Positions 62,153 to 64,000 of a stretch of DNA of 64,000 nucleotides are shown here, one piece after another. The first letter of the stretch is position 1; the number at the start of each line of letters is the position of its first letter. This DNA is from an uncultured Alphaproteobacteria bacterium (GTDB lineage: Bacteria; Pseudomonadota; Alphaproteobacteria; HIMB59). The position numbers were made by a program, and so were the translations under genes. Under the pieces are notes generated by a model. That model did not search any database. It was given only the letters and a program-made list of their open reading frames with translations, and was not told the origin of the DNA. The stretch is taken from NCBI GenBank assembly GCA_902521465.1, contig CABYRL010000001.1, positions 186,001 to 250,000 of the forward strand, given 5' to 3'.

Positions 62153-63121
62153 ATGAAAAAACTAATAATCGCATTATCTGCAATTGCTGCAGCTGTTGGT
62201 TTTACAACCACTGCACAAGCAGATATTTCAGTCGCTGGTTCTTCAAACCTTGCTTATGTTTCAACAGCAGGTGATGGAACAAACGACGAAGAGTTAATGG
62301 TAGGTCATACTGTTGACTTTAGCATGTCTACAACCACAAGTGGTGGTATCGGTATTGCTGCTAGCATGTCATTATCACAAGACTATGACGCTAACGATGG
62401 TGATGCAGTAGACGGAGGTAACTCTGTAACTTTCACAACTGGTGGAGCTACAATCGTAGTTGGTGATGTTGAAATCTCTGACACTATTGGTTCTGTTGGT
62501 GGTGTTGTAAACGGTCCACTTGACGATGGTAGTGACTTAGACACAAGTGTTGGTACTGGGTTTGTTGATGACGACGGTACTGGTGTTGAATTGACAACTG
62601 CACTTGGTTCTGCATCATTAAACGTTTCATATGTTTCTAATGATGACGCAGATAACTTTGGTACATTAAACGATAGCACTGCTGGTGCTGATTCAGCAAT
62701 GTCAGCTTCTATTACAATGCCATTTGGTGCTTACTCAGCAACAATCGGTGTAGCAGACTCAGACACAGGTGAATCTTCATCAGGTGCTTCAGTCACTGGA
62801 TCAGTTGGTGGTGGAACAGTAACTGTTGGTTACTCAAACCAAACAATGATCGCAGGTAACGCTGATATTACTACTGCAGGTGACTCAGAAGTTATCGGTG
62901 CAACCTACGTAATGGCTATGGATGCAGATACAACTATATCTTTAGGTTATCAGCATGCAAAAGATGCAGATAGTGAGTCAGCTACTCAAACAGATCTTTC
63001 TGTTGAAAGAGCTCTTGGTGGTGGTGCAACAGTATACCTTGATGTTAGAAACCTAACTGGTGATACTGCAGCAGATGCGGACGGAACAGCTATCGCGTTT
63101 GGTACATCAGTAGCATTCTAA
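62153..63121 (+). CDS. Gram-negative porin (outer membrane)
   Basis: This 322-residue outer-membrane protein has a signal peptide (residues 1-23, cleavage TAQA-DI) and a strand-rich, acidic and Gly/Ser/Thr-rich mature barrel. It ends with alternating residues and the final phenylalanine GTSVAF required by the BAM machinery. The base composition is clearly less AT-rich than its surroundings, as expected for a highly expressed gene. It stands alone between two strong terminators with a good ribosome-binding site. Confidence 0.88.
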   Translation: MKKLIIALSAIAAAVGFTTTAQADISVAGSSNLAYVSTAGDGTNDEELMVGHTVDFSMSTTTSGGIGIAASMSLSQDYDANDGDAVDGGNSVTFTTGGATIVVGDVEISDTIGSVGGVVNGPLDDGSDLDTSVGTGFVDDDGTGVELTTALGSASLNVSYVSNDDADNFGTLNDSTAGADSAMSASITMPFGAYSATIGVADSDTGESSSGASVTGSVGGGTVTVGYSNQTMIAGNADITTAGDSEVIGATYVMAMDADTTISLGYQHAKDADSESATQTDLSVERALGGGATVYLDVRNLTGDTAADADGTAIAFGTSVAF

Positions 63122-63139
63122 TTTAGCTTAAAACAAATC

Positions 63140-63179
63140 AAACCAGGTAGGTTGAAATTATTCCCTACCTGGTTTTTTT
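63140..63179 (+). terminator. Strong intrinsic terminator after the porin gene
   Basis: A perfect 12-bp stem AAACCAGGTAGG/CCTACCTGGTTT with a 12-base loop runs straight into a T-tract, 18 bases after the stop. It is the best terminator in the window and fits a highly transcribed porin. Confidence 0.92.
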
Positions 63180-63220
63180 ATTTCTACCTTGTATTAAATT
63201 TTCAAATTAAATAATATTGC

Positions 63221-64000
<780 letters not shown>

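Overview
The window is about 30% GC by eye, gene-dense and full of short overlaps. Its gene set is alphaproteobacterial: ccmEFGH, bactofilins, an ECF sigma factor with a ChrR-type partner, a mic60-like gene beside hemY, an ftsK/lolA neighbourhood, an IalB-family protein, and a DUF3576 gene just before leuS. Together with the streamlining this points to an AT-rich marine alphaproteobacterium of the SAR11/HIMB59/AEGEAN-169 kind. I cannot place it more precisely from sequence alone.

Layout. 0-3.1 kb: cytochrome c maturation (ccmE, ccmF, ccmG, ccmH). 3.1-8.7 kb: a polar amino-acid ABC transporter (binding protein, two permeases and, beyond two bactofilin genes and on the other strand, the ATPase) with an FAD amine or amino-acid oxidase in the permease operon. 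8.7-10.3 kb: yggT, folD and a small ABM-like protein. 10.3-26.3 kb: a large locus for surface display or secretion. It has a 3102-residue protein with about 15 VCBS-type repeats and an N-terminal DUF4347 domain, two HlyD-like adaptors (one carrying a cytoplasmic GAF-like domain), a fused PqqD-like/M50 protease/HlyD-like membrane protein, and a divergent TolC-like lipoprotein with extra cadherin-like and SPOR domains. No ABC exporter is present. 26.3-33.9 kb: argG, ialB, an ECF sigma/ChrR pair, pterin dehydratase, an aldo/keto reductase, a BAX-inhibitor-1 protein, a DMT exporter, and shortened hemY and mic60-like genes. 34.0-42.1 kb: a tightly overlapping housekeeping run (tsaD, EVE protein, acs, rsmB, rpe, purH, small protein, HAD protein, LysE-type exporter).

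42.1-52.96 kb is accessory DNA. The first part (42.1-50.5 kb) holds nucleotide-sugar and surface-glycan genes. The second (50.6-52.9 kb) is a mini-island of small secreted or hypothetical proteins lying against tRNA-Gly(GCC). A perfect 46-bp copy of the 3' part of that tRNA marks its far end, and a third, decayed copy lies at 42.13 kb. The pattern is that of two tandem integrations at one tRNA attachment site, with candidate integrase arm sites (TAACAC motifs) but no integrase gene.

53.0-64 kb: thioredoxin-like ybbN/cnoX, a Lon-N domain protein, a UbiH-type hydroxylase, ftsK, a winged-helix-like protein, lolA, a YggS protein, two divergent sulfotransferase-type genes, an abundant-type porin with strong terminators, a DUF3576 lipoprotein and the start of leuS.

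The most interesting system is the 10-26 kb export locus. Its parts suggest recognition of the giant protein by a PqqD-like domain, processing by a site-2-type protease and export through adaptors and a peptidoglycan-binding TolC. This functional chain is inference. The domain calls come from motifs visible in the translations.
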